Positions 10,904 through 22,826 are shown, counted from the stretch's first letter. The stretch: 64,000 bases of DNA from Trachythela sp. YZ-2020 (GCA_016169945.1 JADLSH010000275.1:124001-188000), one strand, 5' to 3'. The notes: generated from the letters alone by a model not told the origin. Numbers and translations: made by a program.

Positions 10904-11692
10904 GTGAGATTTGGAGCAGGGCAACATATCGCGTATATAATTGAGTTGCTGCAATATTGTTGGCCGAACAATTTTAAGATTTCATTTTTTAATGGCTCTT
11001 TTACATGCATTATGCTGGGCATTAATTTTAATGTAATATTACGATTCTCGCCTGGTACGTTCTTCTCTCGCAACTATTTCTGCAATGCTGCTATCATGGT
11101 TAAACAACGTCAGTGCATGAATATTGCGCCAACCCAATGGTTTCATCCACAACTGTTTTTGGTGAAAGGGAATCAGCAATAGGACAAAGATGGTTCAGTA
11201 TCTTCTGTCTTCCCATTCATTTCATAATAGTGAGTTCAAGTTTACAAAATTTCACGTTTGAGGACTACATGAAACAGCAGAGCCGAATTTTTCTCGCCAG
11301 AATCTCTGTTTGTTTTCTCCATTTCTTTCTTATGGAAAAATAACTATTTTACATTACAGTTTTAGCGTAACTTGTCCACGTTTTCCTGATTGCCATATAA
11401 CATGTTTTTCTTTGATTGGCGTTTGGCGATTGAACTTCTAGCTGAAACTGCATAATATCTTCTTGAAAGTTGACTTCGTAGTGGTGTTGGAATAGCTAAT
11501 AATTAAGTAAAACTTTTTTTAGACTCAACCCCAAAAATTCCCTTTCCAATATTCTTTCTCAATAAGATGTTATCTATTTGATGAAAAATGGAAATCAAAA
11601 TTCGTTGGAGGGGAATTTATGGCAATTTATGATAAGTATGACATGGTACGGCATGTTGTGATAAACATTATTAATCGTTCTCTTTTTGGTAG

Positions 11693-12263
11693 GTTTAGCC
11701 ATGTGGATTGATATTCAAGTTTCATCATTACCAAGTTTAGTGGAGCAGAAAGAACAGTTACACAAAGCGCTAATTATGTATCCAGTATCTTTGATTGCCG
11801 CTGTACTACTTACCATCGTTGCAACATCTTGCATTTTTCTTTTACCGATTCGAGCAAACTACAAAGTCCACAACAAGATGATATCTTCCCTTCTGCAAGC
11901 TCCTACCTATTTTTATGCTGTGAACCCAGCAGGTCGTATTCTAAACCGATTCTCACAAGATATCAATAATTTAGACGATCTTCTGCCAATTAATTTGGTG
12001 TATTTCTTTCAAGCTTCGACGCTATCACTGGCAGCTATTATCTTGTGTTTTATGACCAACGCCCTTTTAATACCTGCTATTGTAATCACAAATATCATAT
12101 GTTATGGCGTCTCAAGGTTTTTCTTCAAACCTGCCATGGACATCAAACGTTTAATGTCTGAAGCTGGCGGTCCGTTGTATTCTCACTTTTCAAACACCAT
12201 GGAGGGATTGAGGATTATTCGTGTGCACAATAGGCAGAAAGAGTTCACAGATGCTTTGATGAG
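11693..12263 (+). pseudogene. ABCC4-like pseudogene, main TMD2 exon
   Basis: Acceptor TTTTTGGTAG, donor GAG|GTAATA. Open over 190 codons: helices plus the strongly conserved ABCC block APTYFYAVNPAGRILNRFSQ and NNLDDLLP, then SHFSNTMEGLRIIRVHNR. The exon is intact. The next exon of the same domain is at 37868, so the intron here is about 25.6 kb and contains a Helitron and Polinton-1. Confidence 0.8.
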
Positions 12264-12904
12264 GTAATAAAGACATGCAACGAGATGACGCGCATCCTGG
12301 GATACCGACAAAACGCCACGCGGCAAAACCCCCACCGAGATGATGTAAAAAACTGAGAAGTTTCTTTTATAGCCCAGTTCCTGCTCGAAGTATGACGCAT
12401 GATCAGCAATTACTCGCAAAAGCCTTCTGTATAAACAAAAGAACAATAAGCCAGTTCGTAGTTTCCACTCCGCATCCAAATGACGCATTCCGCGTCTGGA
12501 TGGAATCAGTGACGTATATTCCCTATGATGCCTCCTCCTCCTAGCATTTTTTCGCCCCCCCCCCCCTTGACTGAAAATCCTGGCTACGCCACTGGATAAA
12601 ATTGCAGTTGAATCATAACATGTAGCTGAGACTGGATAATTACATGCATATCAAGATATTTGTCGACTATTCTATCATCTATTTTGTTTTTCATACAGCC
12701 AATAGAACTGCAATTTTGATTTGAATATGCAAAAATTGCTCGAAGAACGATTAGTTTTAGCATGGTTCATTTGCTTTAATTACAAAATATCCTGGCCCTC
12801 AATCGCGCACCTCTCTATACCATACAGTTTAAGCGTAAGACAATATATTCTGGTATGAATATTAGTCAAATGACAGTTCTATTGTAGAAGACATGAATGT
12901 ATGA
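12264..12904. other. Intron sequence upstream of Helitron A
   Basis: Contains a poly-C run (about 12550) and a ...CTGGCTACGCCACTGG tail reminiscent of dispersed repeats. No gene is recognised. Frames on either strand are short and without family resemblance. Confidence 0.35.
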
Positions 12905-13090
12905 TCCCCGAGCCAACGGCGCGAAGCGCCGTTTCAGGCGATAGCCCGGGGCGAAGTACTAATTCCGCTCGGCTATTTATTACACCGAAAGGAAGGCTAT
13001 GCGAAACCAAAGTTCCTGGCGTGTGGCCATAGAATAAGGAATGAATAGAAGGGTCACTCTTTGATGTTTTTGGCGTTGCCGACGTTGCCG

Positions 13091-15503
13091 TTTTGGCGTT
13101 GAGTAAATCAACTGTGCATCGGAAATATAAATGAGAAAGGTAAGAGAGTGATTTTGATGTTTTAATTCTCAATGAAAGTGTTTCTCTTAGCCAAAATTTT
13201 ACAATTCTGAGATATTATAGGGGTCAAGACACCAGAGTGCTACAGTTTACTTTATATAGAATTTTGGAGCAAGATATTTTGTTGAAAGCACAGTATTGAA
13301 ACAATTATTCTTTATAGTATAGATTAAAGATTTATGGTATTTTCATTTCATTTTGCCTACATATATATGGGACAAATTTGACTTGGAATTTGACAATGAT
13401 CTTTAATTATGTTTACTTCTCCAACTAAGAGTCAAAGTTGAGTGTTTATTGGCTTATTTTCTAATATTGTAGATGTAATTCCTGGTTATTATGATAAAGG
13501 CTGAACAGTTATTCATGAAAAGTAAAAGGATGTTGCCTGGTTGTGTGTCAAGAAAACTGTCAATGGGGATACTGTACTAAAGAACTGAAAACCAAAAAAA
13601 TACTAAAATATTCTATATAGTTAATTAACCCATTAACTGGAAGTAAATTCCCTACCACTGATGAGTAAAATTGTCTGGCGTTAGACAAGTAAAATACTAA
13701 AGTAGGGCGCATTGCCAGCTAATAAGTTAATAATAAATATTTTATAGTCAAGCAGATGTTTTAATCCCCTTCTGGATAGTTCAAGCCCCTTCTGGATATA
13801 TTGCTGATAATACTGGGCTGAATTTTAGTTATATTTGATTTCCACATGAAAACCATTTGTGATTCTGGATATCAGGCCATGTCTTGTGCAATATAGTTCA
13901 GACCAAAATATAGCAATAATAATTTCAATTTACAATACAGGATAACCTATCAGTACAATAATACTTTATTATCAGCAAGACTGTAAACAAACATAATCCA
14001 ATTGGGCAGCGTGGCCAACTAGACCTTACACAAAATTATAGAGCACCTCAAGTCAATGCAGCACCCAAAATTTTGGGTTGGTGTAGTGGTGCCTTGCCTT
14101 CCTTCAAGGTGTGGTGTCCTCCTAGGCTTTTGTTTGAGTTCAGTGTACCCAAACAAAGGGCCACTATAAAGTATAGCACTTACTTTGCTCTTTTTCAAAA
14201 TTATGATGCCATATATCACGCCCCAGAATAAAATGCTTTGTCAGAGGCAACACCTAGCAAGATTTCAAATTGACATAAATTGTTGTATTTTCAAGAAACA
14301 CCATATTATTCAACACACAAAATGTACATAGGTTCCTTCAATTCCATTACAATATTTCCACTTGATGCATTAATCACCAATAAATACTGTACAATTCCTA
14401 TCATGCAAAGTGGAGTTAACCATATTATATATAAGACAACTACTGTATGTGTTTTATAAAAATTCATGAATAATTAATGAGCCTAACTACCCAATAAATG
14501 AACCATATTTATGTCATGACATCTTTGTAAACCCCAATACCAGGTCAACAATCTGATAAAGCTATGTCCTAATTAGTATTCTTAACTTTTGATACATGTA
14601 TCTAATTAACATGCACATTTATTAACTTTGTTAAAAATGCTGATTAATATTCATATATTGGACACGCACAGAAACAAACAAGCATTTATTTCTTCCATAA
14701 CACATATATTTAACAAAAGCACACTTTAGTTAGTATTATTTCTCACATTTGTCATTCACCACACAAAATTTATCATTACAATTATTGAAGACTGGGAATG
14801 CGTGCAAATGCTATCGGCATTTCTGTTGCTACGAGTCGTTTCAAACTCTGGTAAAGGCATTTTCAGCTAAAACACTATCTACCACGCCAAATTGAAAATC
14901 GCAAATAAATTTGCTGGAGCCAAAAAGCTAACGCTATTCGAGGGACACTTTGACCCAAAGGTGCGTTAGATCATCAACAATTTCATATTCAAATTCATCG
15001 TCCCTGACCATCCCGCCTTTATCGTCAGTGCCTTTTTGTTACTGCGGATTGCTTGCCATTCTTCGAATATTTTTAATCGCCCATTTTCGTGTTTATATAG
15101 TATTTTTAAAATTTGAATTCTTAGGAACGACCACTCCTCTTCGTTAGATTTTGGTTGGCGAAAACGACGAGACATAACAAACGGATAACAAACTATACGC
15201 CAAGGAAAAGCTATATTACACATACAAGCAGGAGCACACCCTGTTTATTTTCGTATGTTCTCGTTCGGCGCACGCAGAGGCATCTGAAATATTCTCATTA
15301 GAATCTTATTATTTTCGCCCCATCTGCCAGCATTGTGTTAAAATCCCATAAATTATATTCTTTGAAAACCACCTATTACCGATATCATATTATAAAACCA
15401 ACAGCCATGAAACAATTCCAAGGCAGAAGCACAATAAAACAACTGATCCATTAAGTGGCCGTGTACTGCATAATATTAAGCTAATGACTTTCCACATTAT
15501 TAC

Positions 15504-15535
<32 letters not shown>

Positions 15536-16592
15536 CTCGCGTCAGATCTGTATGAGTTAAATCCCCATACAGATCTACCCTTCATATTTATCTATTACTT
15601 GTTGATTTTGCTCATATTTACATGACTGATTATTCATAAAAATAAGACGTTAGGTCTAGAGACCTAATTACAAAATCGTATTTCACTATGGAGAGTATGA
15701 GTAATTAAAATGGCCCGATTTACACTAGAGACAGATCATCCGTCAAGACGCATCATCCGTTGGATAGATCATCTGTCTTAGTATAAACACAAGACGAACT
15801 ATCCAGACAAACTAGTGAGAATAGCTATCCTCTGGCTACAACTAACGAAGTATCAGCTTACTCGATAGTTTGTCTAATGAACGTCTAATGCCGTATTTAT
15901 ACACACAGGCGGATCATCCGTCAAGACGAACTATGCACACAAGTTTGTCTATGTAGACAAACTACACAGATAGTTTTCTTGACGGATGATCCGTCTGTTC
16001 GCCTGCATTTATAAACAGACAAACTATCTTTTCTTTGCCCAAATTGTCCAAATTGATCATCCGTCTCTAGCATAAATCGAGCCAATATTTGCAATTACTA
16101 TATTTGTTATATATTAGTTAATTTAGTAGCAGTTGCAATTATGGATTTCTTTAGTTTCTCAGACAACGAAACATTTGGTAGTTTTTTAAATTGAGTTTCA
16201 TGCAATCAAACCCATTCCAATACTAGCGTATAATGTTTAATACTGGTGTATTGTATAATGTTAATTAGTTGGAAAAGTTATCATCAATAAATCATTGTCA
16301 AATTTGTCCATAAATATGCACGCAAAATGAAATGAAAATACCATAAATCTTTAATCTATACTATGAAGAATACCGTTTCAATACTGTGCTTTCAACAAAA
16401 TATCTTGCTCCAAAATTCTATATAAAAGTAAACTGTATTGGCACTCTGGTGCCCTGGCGACCCCCATAAGCTATCTCAGAATTGCAAAATGTTGGCTAAA
16501 AGAAACACTTTAATTGAGAATTAAAACATCAAAATTACTCTCTTACCTTTCTCATTTATATTTCCGATGCACACAGTTGGATTTACTCACCA
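13091..16592. mobile_element. Long-TIR DNA element inside Helitron A
   Basis: About 300 bp at 13091-13408 recurs in inverted orientation at 16302-16592 (shared blocks include AACTGTGCATCGG, ATTCTCAATGAAAGTG-like, CATAAATCTTTAATCTATAC). The arms have diverged by scattered substitutions and small indels. The ~2.9 kb between them has no recognisable transposase. It is either a non-autonomous element that inserted in the Helitron or a captured segment. Confidence 0.55.
15712..16083. repeat. Small foldback with CATCCGTC repeats
   Basis: Ends are inverted copies of about 28 bp (GGCCCGATTT... and ...AAATCGAGCC, both with a GAGAC-GATCATC core). Inside, GATCATCCGTC, AGACAAACTA and their complements recur, so the segment can fold extensively. 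Probably a MITE nested in the long-TIR element. No coding content. Confidence 0.5.
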
Positions 16593-16986
16593 AAATCGCT
16601 TAAAAGCGCGATTTAGTAGCAGCGATGTCAATTTCACAATACATTTCCCTAATGTTCTGGCTGCACCATTGAACTATAACAGACTGGAACATAACGCAGG
16701 GGGATTGAAGCCAGCTTAATTCAGTTTTTCTGAGGTTTGAGTTGAAATACTTAACGCTGAACATTGGGCTATGTATGAAATTGAAGCTATTAAAAGTTCT
16801 ATTTGATAAAAACTTAAAGACTTTAGGTAAAAAGGAAATACTTAAAACTTTGAGGGAAAATTTGCCGTATTTTACAAAATTGCGGTTGTTTTTGTATTTT
16901 TTAAGTATTTCCATTTTGCTTAGAAATGTTTAGGAACTGTCGTTGTTTAGCTGTGGTGAGGGGTTGCTGCATGCATGTATTTCTAG

Positions 16987-17488
16987 TTATACAGTTAAAT
17001 AGTTTGATATGCATTATATTCTTTCAGTTTTATTCATATGTTATGATTCAACGCAATTTTATCGCCATGCAGAACGCGTCGTTTGGATGCGCAGTCGACA
17101 CTACACGTGGGCGACTGACAAGTGAATCTTGCACTAATAATTTGGGCATTTCTTGTAAGGCATTTCAATGAAGTGAGTCGGCGTTAGAAATCGAGGATAA
17201 GAGCTGCTTTTAATAGCTAGATTCTCAATTCCGTTATAAACTAACTTGTTCCGAACATTCAAATATGAAATGTATATATTATTGTCGCCGGAGACAGATT
17301 CGTCGAGAACTTTGTCTGCAGGGGTTTTGTCGTTTGGGTCTTTGTCCTGGATTCCTCATGCGGCTACTAGTATCTTGCCTCTATACGTATTCTGTGGTTA
17401 TTAAGAGGTATATGTTACACTTCAAATCTGAAAAATGAGCACTGGCAGTTTTTTTGAAAGTTCAAGATATATTTTACTGAATACTAAG
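16987..17488. other. Intron between Helitron A and Polinton-1
   Basis: Host intronic sequence with no recognisable gene or repeat, ending at the ATTAAG target site of Polinton-1. Confidence 0.5.
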
Positions 17489-17494
17489 ATTAAG

Positions 17495-17657
17495 AGTAGT
17501 AGAGAAAGGCCGGTTCTGCCCCATTTTAATTTATCAGTTTCAAAACAGTTCTACCCCATTTCTCAAATCGTTAGTTCCACCAACCGACGCCAACACCAAC
17601 CGACACCACCACCAACCGACACCAAACGGGTTGAGAAAAAAAAAGTCAAAAAAAAAA
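17495..17657. repeat. Polinton-1 left terminal inverted repeat
   Basis: Pairs with 37560-37722. After the AGTAGTAG tip and a ~70-bp unique part it contains irregular repeats of ACCAACCGACACC (17577-17630), ending in A-rich sequence. The left arm has one substitution and small copy-number differences in the ACCAACCGACACC units relative to the right. Polinton ends carry the protein-primed replication origin; that role is inferred here. Confidence 0.85.
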
Positions 17658-17705
17658 CAACACACTAATAAAGAATTGATAAAATAGTTTAAATGGTTTA
17701 TATAT

Positions 17706-17723
17706 AAAAACACACTAATAAAG
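17706..17723 (+). promoter_or_regulatory. Early-type promoter core for PolB
   Basis: Core AAAAACACACTAATAAAG, 5 nt before the PolB ATG at 17729, with GTTTAAATG and TTTATATAT just upstream. The same 18-nt core occurs at five other gene starts in this element. A second, partial copy sits at 17660-17672. Confidence 0.65.
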
Positions 17724-17728
17724 GAGTA

Positions 17729-18961
17729 ATGAATACTTTAAGTTCAAACAAACTTAACTTACAACAAGCTCAACGAGCTCAACGTAAGCGTAAACTCAAC
17801 GACGAGATTCAATCACTTCAACACAACGCGATGAAGAAGGAAAACGCAGCCATCGACAAAGTCTGGTCTGAGACTCTCAAAAGAGAGCAAAAGATCCAAC
17901 AAAAGGAACGTCTTGGACTTCGCGCAGACCGAGAGCGTGAAGCCCTAATAACATTTAAAGACGCTGAGAAGACTCGAAGAGCGACAGCGATGCGAAAGAT
18001 AGAAAGTCAAGTGCGGGCTAAGTATGATCGTCATCATACCAAAGAGAACAACATTTTAAAACGAAGGTACGATTACGAAGCGAAGCGAGCTGAAGTAACA
18101 GAGCTTAAAAGACAACAACGACAGCTCAAAGATGAGACAACCAAGTGGACACGCGAGATCAAACATGAGTCACGACTTAGACAAAAAGCAGAGGACCGAG
18201 CTGATCGACTTAGAACCAAAGACCATAAAAAACAAAGCACTCGGGATAGAAACCAGTGGGCACGCGAAATCAAGCTAGAGACCAAAAGACAAGCCAAAGT
18301 ACTCGACGACCTTAGATGGACCGGCACAAACAAAAAACTAATCAAAAACAGGAACACCCTTCACAACAAACTTCAGAGAATTCACGACAAGGGTAAAAAC
18401 CTAAAACCAAGACTCATCTCAGAGTCTCTTGACAAGCTCACAAGTAAGTGGTCCATAAGCGGGGGGAACTTCAAAGATCCAAAGATGTTCCTGAAGGTGA
18501 CCACCTTCGAGGTGACGAAGCTGATTAATAGCATCGATAGCATAGGTAAAAAAGTCCACACGGTGTTGATATGTAGAATGATTAAACTCGACCCACAAAC
18601 CAACGACTCAATAATTACAATCTCACACTTTCGTAGTAACACGCACAGCATAATCAGCGAAGAGGATGCCGTTACAGAGTACGAGACGATGAAAGAGAAG
18701 ATGCTTGAGGCACTTGCAGAGTATCAGAAGTTAGGCTCTGGGTGGCGGTTCTTATCTGTAGAAGAGCTTTTGATTCATATCACAAAGTTTACACCCTTAG
18801 AAGGTAAAAGTTATAAACCATTACCATCCATTATTAAGCTCAAAAAAGCTATTATTAACATAGAGAACGATGACGACCAATGTTTTAAGTGGGCGATCAC
18901 GAGAGCTTTGAACCCTGTTGATAGGAGCTGTAAAACCCAGGACGTGTGTCAAAGATTTTAA
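17729..18961 (+). pseudogene. PolB N-terminal region, separated by frameshift
   Basis: 410-codon frame beginning at the ATG that follows the early promoter core. Residues ~1-230 are highly charged, helical and Arg/Lys-rich with coiled-coil character. Residues ~360-400 contain the NIENDDDQCFKWAITRALNP block that usually precedes the polymerase core in Polinton and related invertebrate PolB proteins. The frame ends at 18961, but the continuation is read at 18946-19188 in another frame, then at 19149-19200, then from 19208. Three single-base indels within about 270 bp thus separate this part from the catalytic core; their net effect restores the original frame. Confidence 0.8.
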
Positions 18962-19207
18962 AAATACAGGCAGAGAAACTTAACTGGGACAACCTTGAGT
19001 TTCCAATGAAAGTCAAAGACATCACCAAATTTGAGAGCAACAACGACGTGAGCGTTAACGTTTTTAGTTACGACGATGAGGCTAATAGCGTGTACACACT
19101 AAGGCTAAGCAAAACTAGTAACACGAAGCATGTTAACTTGTTCTTTTGGATGAGCATTATAGTGTTGTTAAAGACATTAGCAGGTTGATAGCATCCCAGC
19201 TAAGCAA

Positions 19208-21889
19208 AAGGAACACAAAAAGTACATCTGTACAAGGTGTCTAAACAGCTTTGGTACTGAGATGTTATTATACCAACACAAAGAGCTGTGTGACAATCAT
19301 GACCACCAAAGACACATTTACCCATCCAAGGGATCTCACACAGAGTTTCAGCATTATCACAAAATGCATAAGGTGCCCTTTGTTGTTAACGCTGACTTTG
19401 AGTCATTCCTACCTCCCATTAGCACTGTTAAGAACGATCCAACTAAGAGCTTTACAACACAGACTCACAGACACGACCCAAATGGCTTTTGTTATGTTAT
19501 TAAGTGTATCGACGAGACGGTATACCCCTTAAAAACGGTGAAGTACACCATCAAAAAAGAGGGTGAAGATATAGGTAAAAAATTCGTAGATTCATTAGAG
19601 CGAGACTTAAAAGACGTTTATAAAATATTATCTAAGGTCGTCCCCATCAGGATGACGACAAAAGACGACACCAACTTCACCAGCGCGAAAGACTGTTACG
19701 CGTGTGGGTTAAAATTAAATAATGACCGTGTAAGAGACCACTGTCATCTCACAGGTAAGTATCGTGGTGCTGCTCACAACGCGTGTAACCTCAAAATGCG
19801 AACCCCAAAATTCGTTCCGGTGTTGTTTCACAACCTGGAAGGGTACGACTCCCACCTTTTCATTAAAAGTCTTGGATTCTCAGAGGGCAGCGTTAAATGC
19901 ATACCAAAGACAGATGAGAGGTATATCTCATTTAGTAAAAACGTCGTCATGGAGTCGTACACAGATAAGAACACTGGTAAAGAGTACGAGAAAACCCTTG
20001 AAATTAGGTTTCTTGACTCGTTCAAATTCACCCTCAAGTCGTTAGACAGCCTTGTAAAAGGTCTTGGTAAGGACGAGTTTAAAACTCTAGAGAAGGTTCT
20101 TGGTACGAGTAAACTTCTTAAAAAGAAAGGCGTGTACCCATACGAGTACATGACAGGCTTTGATAAACTTAGCGAGACCAAATTGCCATCTATGCCGGCC
20201 TTTCATAGTGAGCTTAATGGTACTAACATAACAGACAAGGACTTCAAACACGCACTAAAAGTGTGGGCTGAGTTTGATTGTAAGACGATGCGTGATTACC
20301 ACGACCTATACCTACTCACAGACGTCTTACTACTTACAGACGTCATGGAGTACTACCGAGACATATGTTTTAAAAACTACGGCTTAGACCCCTTATGGTA
20401 TTACACCGCACCCGGTTTAGCTTGGGACGCTGCACTAAAGATCTCTAAAGTAAAGTTAGAGTTACTAACAGACCCAAACATGTATCTAATGATAGAACAG
20501 GGTATTAGAGGTGGGGTTAGCACCATAACAAAGAGACATGCGAAGGCTAACAATAAGTATATGAGTGAACATAAAACCGAAGAGCAATCTATATATATTC
20601 CATACTTAGATGCTAACAATTTGTACGGGTGGGCTATGAGCGAGTCGTTACCCGTGGATGAGTTTAAGTGGATGACTGACAAGGAGTTAGACTCATGGAA
20701 CAAATTGGGTAAGGGTAAGGGTTGTATATTAGAAGTTGGCCTTGAGTATCCAGCGGAGTTACACGACTATCACAACGAGTACCCGTTAGCTCCAGAGAGA
20801 CTAACAGTTAACAAGGTGGGTAAGCTGATCCCAAACCTTAACAACAAAACTAAGTACGTACTACATTACCGCAACTTAGAACAGTACATTAAACTAGGCT
20901 TGAAATTAACTAAGATTCACAGAGGGATTAGCTTTAATGAGAGACCCTGGTTAAAAGAGTACATTCAACTTAACACCGACCTTAGAACTAGAGGTACCAC
21001 TGAGTTTGAGAAAGACTTCTTCAAACTAATGAACAACAGTGTGTTCGGGAAGACGATGGAAAACGTTCGCAAACGGGTAGACGTTAGATTAGTTACACGA
21101 CCCGACCAACTTCAAAAGTTAGCTAAAAAGCCTAACTTCAAAGGTACGAATATATTCACAGAGAACCTGGTCGCGGTTAACATGAACAGAACCTCTATTA
21201 AATTAAACAAGCCTATCTACTTAGGGATGAGCATTCTAGACTTAAGTAAGACTTTAATGTACGATTTCCACTACGGTTACATTAAGACTAAGTATGATGA
21301 TAAAGCACAGCTACTGTTTACAGACACGGACAGCCTATGCTATGAGATCAAGACAGACGACTTCTACAAAGACATCTCGGGTGACATCAAAACACACTTC
21401 GACACCAGCAACTTTCCATCTGACCACCCCAGCAATATTCCAACAGGGATCAACAAGAAAGTAATTGGCATGATGAAAGACGAGTGCGGTGGTAAACAAA
21501 TATCTGAGTTCGTTGGACTGCGTAGCAAGCTATACGCGTACAAAATGGTCGACGACAAAGAGGAGAAGAAGTGTAAAGGCGTGAAAAAATCAGTTGTCAA
21601 GAGAGACATCTCATTTAATGATTATAAGAAGTGTTTGTTTAGCGGGGTCTGCCAATATAGAAGCATGAATACGTTTAGAAGTCGCGCACACGTGATTTAC
21701 ACAGAAACGATAAACAAAGTAGCACTTTCAGCGAGTGATGATAAAAGAATTATTAGCGACACTGGTGTAGAGACAACAGCCATTGGTCATTGGCGAGTAC
21801 TCGCCGATAAAGGAGTTGTCTTATCAAAAACGATCCCACACCCAAAGACAAACACGTTAGCTTCACTAGCTCTTAAAGCTCTTAAATAA
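19208..21889 (+). CDS. polB: Protein-primed family B DNA polymerase, catalytic part
   Basis: Open for about 890 codons. In order: a C2H2-like finger (CTRCLNSF...HKELC); exonuclease motif I (NADFES); an inserted HNH/endonuclease VII-like module (CYACGLKL...VRDHCHLTGKYRGAAHNACN); exonuclease motif II (FHNLEGYDSH); polymerase motif A (YLDANNLYGWAMS); motif B region (LMNNSVFGKTMEN); motif C (FTDTDS). All key acidic residues are present. It would copy the linear element from a protein primer. Because the N-terminal part is frameshifted, full-length enzyme is not expected from this copy. The stop TAA overlaps the late-type start motif of the next gene (TAAATAAATG-like). Confidence 0.93.
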   Translation, partial: KEHKKYICTRCLNSFGTEMLLYQHKELCDNHDHQRHIYPSKGSHTEFQHYHKMHKVPFVVNADFESFLPPISTVKNDPTKSFTTQTHRHDPNGFCYVIKCIDETVYPLKTVKYTIKKEGEDIGKKFVDSLERDLKDVYKILSKVVPIRMTTKDDTNFTSAKDCYACGLKLNNDRVRDHCHLTGKYRGAAHNACNLKMRTPKFVPVLFHNLEGYDSHLFIKSLGFSEGSVKCIPKTDERYISFSKNVVMESYTDKNTGKEYEKTLEIRFLDSFKFTLKSLDSLVKGLGKDEFKTLEKVLGTSKLLKKKGVYPYEYMTGFDKLSETKLPSMPAFHSELNGTNITDKDFKHALKVWAEFDCKTMRDYHDLYLLTDVLLLTDVMEYYRDICFKNYGLDPLWYYTAPGLAWDAALKISKVKLELLTDPNMYLMIEQGIRGGVSTITKRHAKANNKYMSEHKTEEQSIYIPYLDANNLYGWAMSESLPVDEFKWMTDKELDSWNKLGKGKGCILEVGLEYPAELHDYHNEYPLAPERLTVNKVGKLIPNLNNKTKYVLHYRNLEQYIKLGLKLTKIHRGISFNERPWLKEYIQLNTDLRTRGTTEFEKDFFKLMNNSVFGKTMENVRKRVDVRLVTRPDQLQKLAKKPNFKGTNIFTENLVAVNMNRTSIKLNKPIYLGMSILDLSKTLMYDFHYGYIKTKYDDKAQLLFTDTDSLCYEIKTDDFYKDISGDIKTHFDTSNFPSDHPSNIPTGINKKVIGMMKDECGGKQISEFVGLRSKLYAYKMVDDKEEKKCKGVKKSVVKRDISFNDYKKCLFSGVCQYRSMNTFRSRAHVIYTETINKVALSASDDKRIISDTGVETTAIGHWRVLADKGVVLSKTIPHPKTNTLASLALKALK

Positions 21890-22381
21890 ATGAGTCTAAA
21901 CTTTGGTTACTCTGAAAATATCGAGTTCAATACAAATTTCAGTCCTATCACACAACTAAAAACGTTGCACTACCAATTCTATTACCCATCCTTAAGTACG
22001 ACCAGTTTGTCGTCTCCGTACAGCTTAGACAGCGGCTGGCCACACAACGTTGTGTTTTGTATAAGTAACAACGACGACGCTAAGTTCGTAATAATATCTC
22101 ACACGTTTGACACAGACCACACTATAACATCATTAAAAGTGAGATGGGTGTTTAAAGCGTATAAACTTGATGGTACAACAGTTGACATCCCACTTGATGA
22201 TATTAGTTATAACACCGGGAATATACGAGTCTTAAACACATACTTCTTAGGTTATGAGTACAAATTCAAAGACGTAACCTCTGATCATAAAATGCTTGCA
22301 GGCTTCATTCTTAAACTGCAACAGCTTGACGGAACGACATATGGTAACGAGTCAGTCATGAGTATAATGGTTTACTTTTAA
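21890..22381 (+). CDS. Hypothetical beta-rich Polinton protein, 163 aa
   Basis: ATG follows the PolB stop codon directly within TAAATAAATG, a late-type start. The protein is acidic to neutral and rich in aromatic and Thr/Ser residues with alternating hydrophobics (e.g. NVVFCISNNDDAKFVIIS), which suggests a beta sandwich. Position and promoter class suggest a virion component such as a minor capsid or spike, but I do not recognise the family. A hairpin lies 14 nt after the stop. Confidence 0.6.
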   Translation: MSLNFGYSENIEFNTNFSPITQLKTLHYQFYYPSLSTTSLSSPYSLDSGWPHNVVFCISNNDDAKFVIISHTFDTDHTITSLKVRWVFKAYKLDGTTVDIPLDDISYNTGNIRVLNTYFLGYEYKFKDVTSDHKMLAGFILKLQQLDGTTYGNESVMSIMVYF

Positions 22382-22394
22382 CCCCCTGAGTTTG

Positions 22395-22415
22395 CGTATG
22401 TTAAAAAAACATACG
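22395..22415 (+). terminator. Hairpin after the 163-aa gene
   Basis: 8-bp perfect stem CGTATGTT/AACATACG with a five-A loop, between two convergent genes (stop codons at 22381 plus and 22442 minus). One of a set of gene-end hairpins in Polinton-1. Confidence 0.5.
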
Positions 22416-22441
22416 TAATCTGTTTTGGTAGCTTTAAACTT

Positions 22442-22807
22442 TTAATTTCGCATTAAGACCATATCTAGAACACTATCTAGAACACTATTCCCTTTTTGTT
22501 TTTTACTTGCTTTAAGAACGTCAAACTGTTTAGTCCTTTTAATTTTATTTTCAATCCTGGTGTCGTATGTGGTATGTACACCAGACGGTCCAGTCGGTCC
22601 AGTGTCACCTTTATCACCTTTTGGACCAACTATTGAGTCACCCTTTGGACCAACTATTGAGTCACCTTTTGGACCAACTATTGAGTCACCTTTTTGACCT
22701 TGTACACAACGTTCCATAGCAGTATCTTGTAACTGCCACTGTACTCCAAAAATATTCTTTAAAATGTATGCTCCAACGCCAACTCCAGCAATTAATGTAT
22801 ATGACAT
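22442..22807 (-). CDS. Collagen-like short membrane protein, 121 aa
   Basis: I take the ATG at 22807, right after the shared AT-rich promoter; a longer upstream frame would overlap the divergent gene. Residues ~4-22 form a hydrophobic segment (LIAGVGVGAYIL). Residues ~38-76 hold collagen-like GPKGDSIV units, from a 24-bp DNA repeat (22618-22700), ending GPKGDKGDTGPTGPSG. The Gly-X-Y register is broken every 8 residues, so a true triple helix is doubtful except for the last five triplets. Basic C-terminal tail. Collagen-like stalks are known in viral fibres; a surface fibre is only an inference. Confidence 0.65.
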   Translation of the reverse strand: MSYTLIAGVGVGAYILKNIFGVQWQLQDTAMERCVQGQKGDSIVGPKGDSIVGPKGDSIVGPKGDKGDTGPTGPSGVHTTYDTRIENKIKRTKQFDVLKASKKQKGNSVLDSVLDMVLMRN

Positions 22808-22826
22808 CTCTTTTATTATATAATAA
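22808..22826. promoter_or_regulatory. Palindromic bidirectional late promoter
   Basis: The 19 bp between divergent start codons contain a perfect palindrome, TTATTATATAATAA. It provides a late-type ATAATAAATG on the plus side (22827 gene) and TATAATAAAAGAGATG on the minus side (22807 gene). Confidence 0.6.

Larger units (their letters stand above)
12905..16986 (+). mobile_element. Helitron A (4.1 kb, non-autonomous)
   Basis: Starts TCCCCGAGCC directly after a host A and ends TATTTCTAG directly before a host T, the TC...CTRR ends and A|T target of Helitrons, with no target duplication. Close to the 5' end is a palindrome, GGCGCGAAGCGCC. The last ~31 bp (GTGAGGGGTTGCTGCATGCA and following) differ at only about three positions from the end of Helitron B at 31254. 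No Rep/helicase gene is present. Its interior carries a separate long-TIR element (13091-16592). Confidence 0.8.

Noticed and set aside
18073..18357. 94-aa minus-strand frame rich in Ser/Leu within the PolB N-terminal part
   Set aside because: Shadow of the charged plus-strand coding sequence; no start context or family resemblance. The same applies to the other antisense frames inside PolB, capsid and 497-aa genes.
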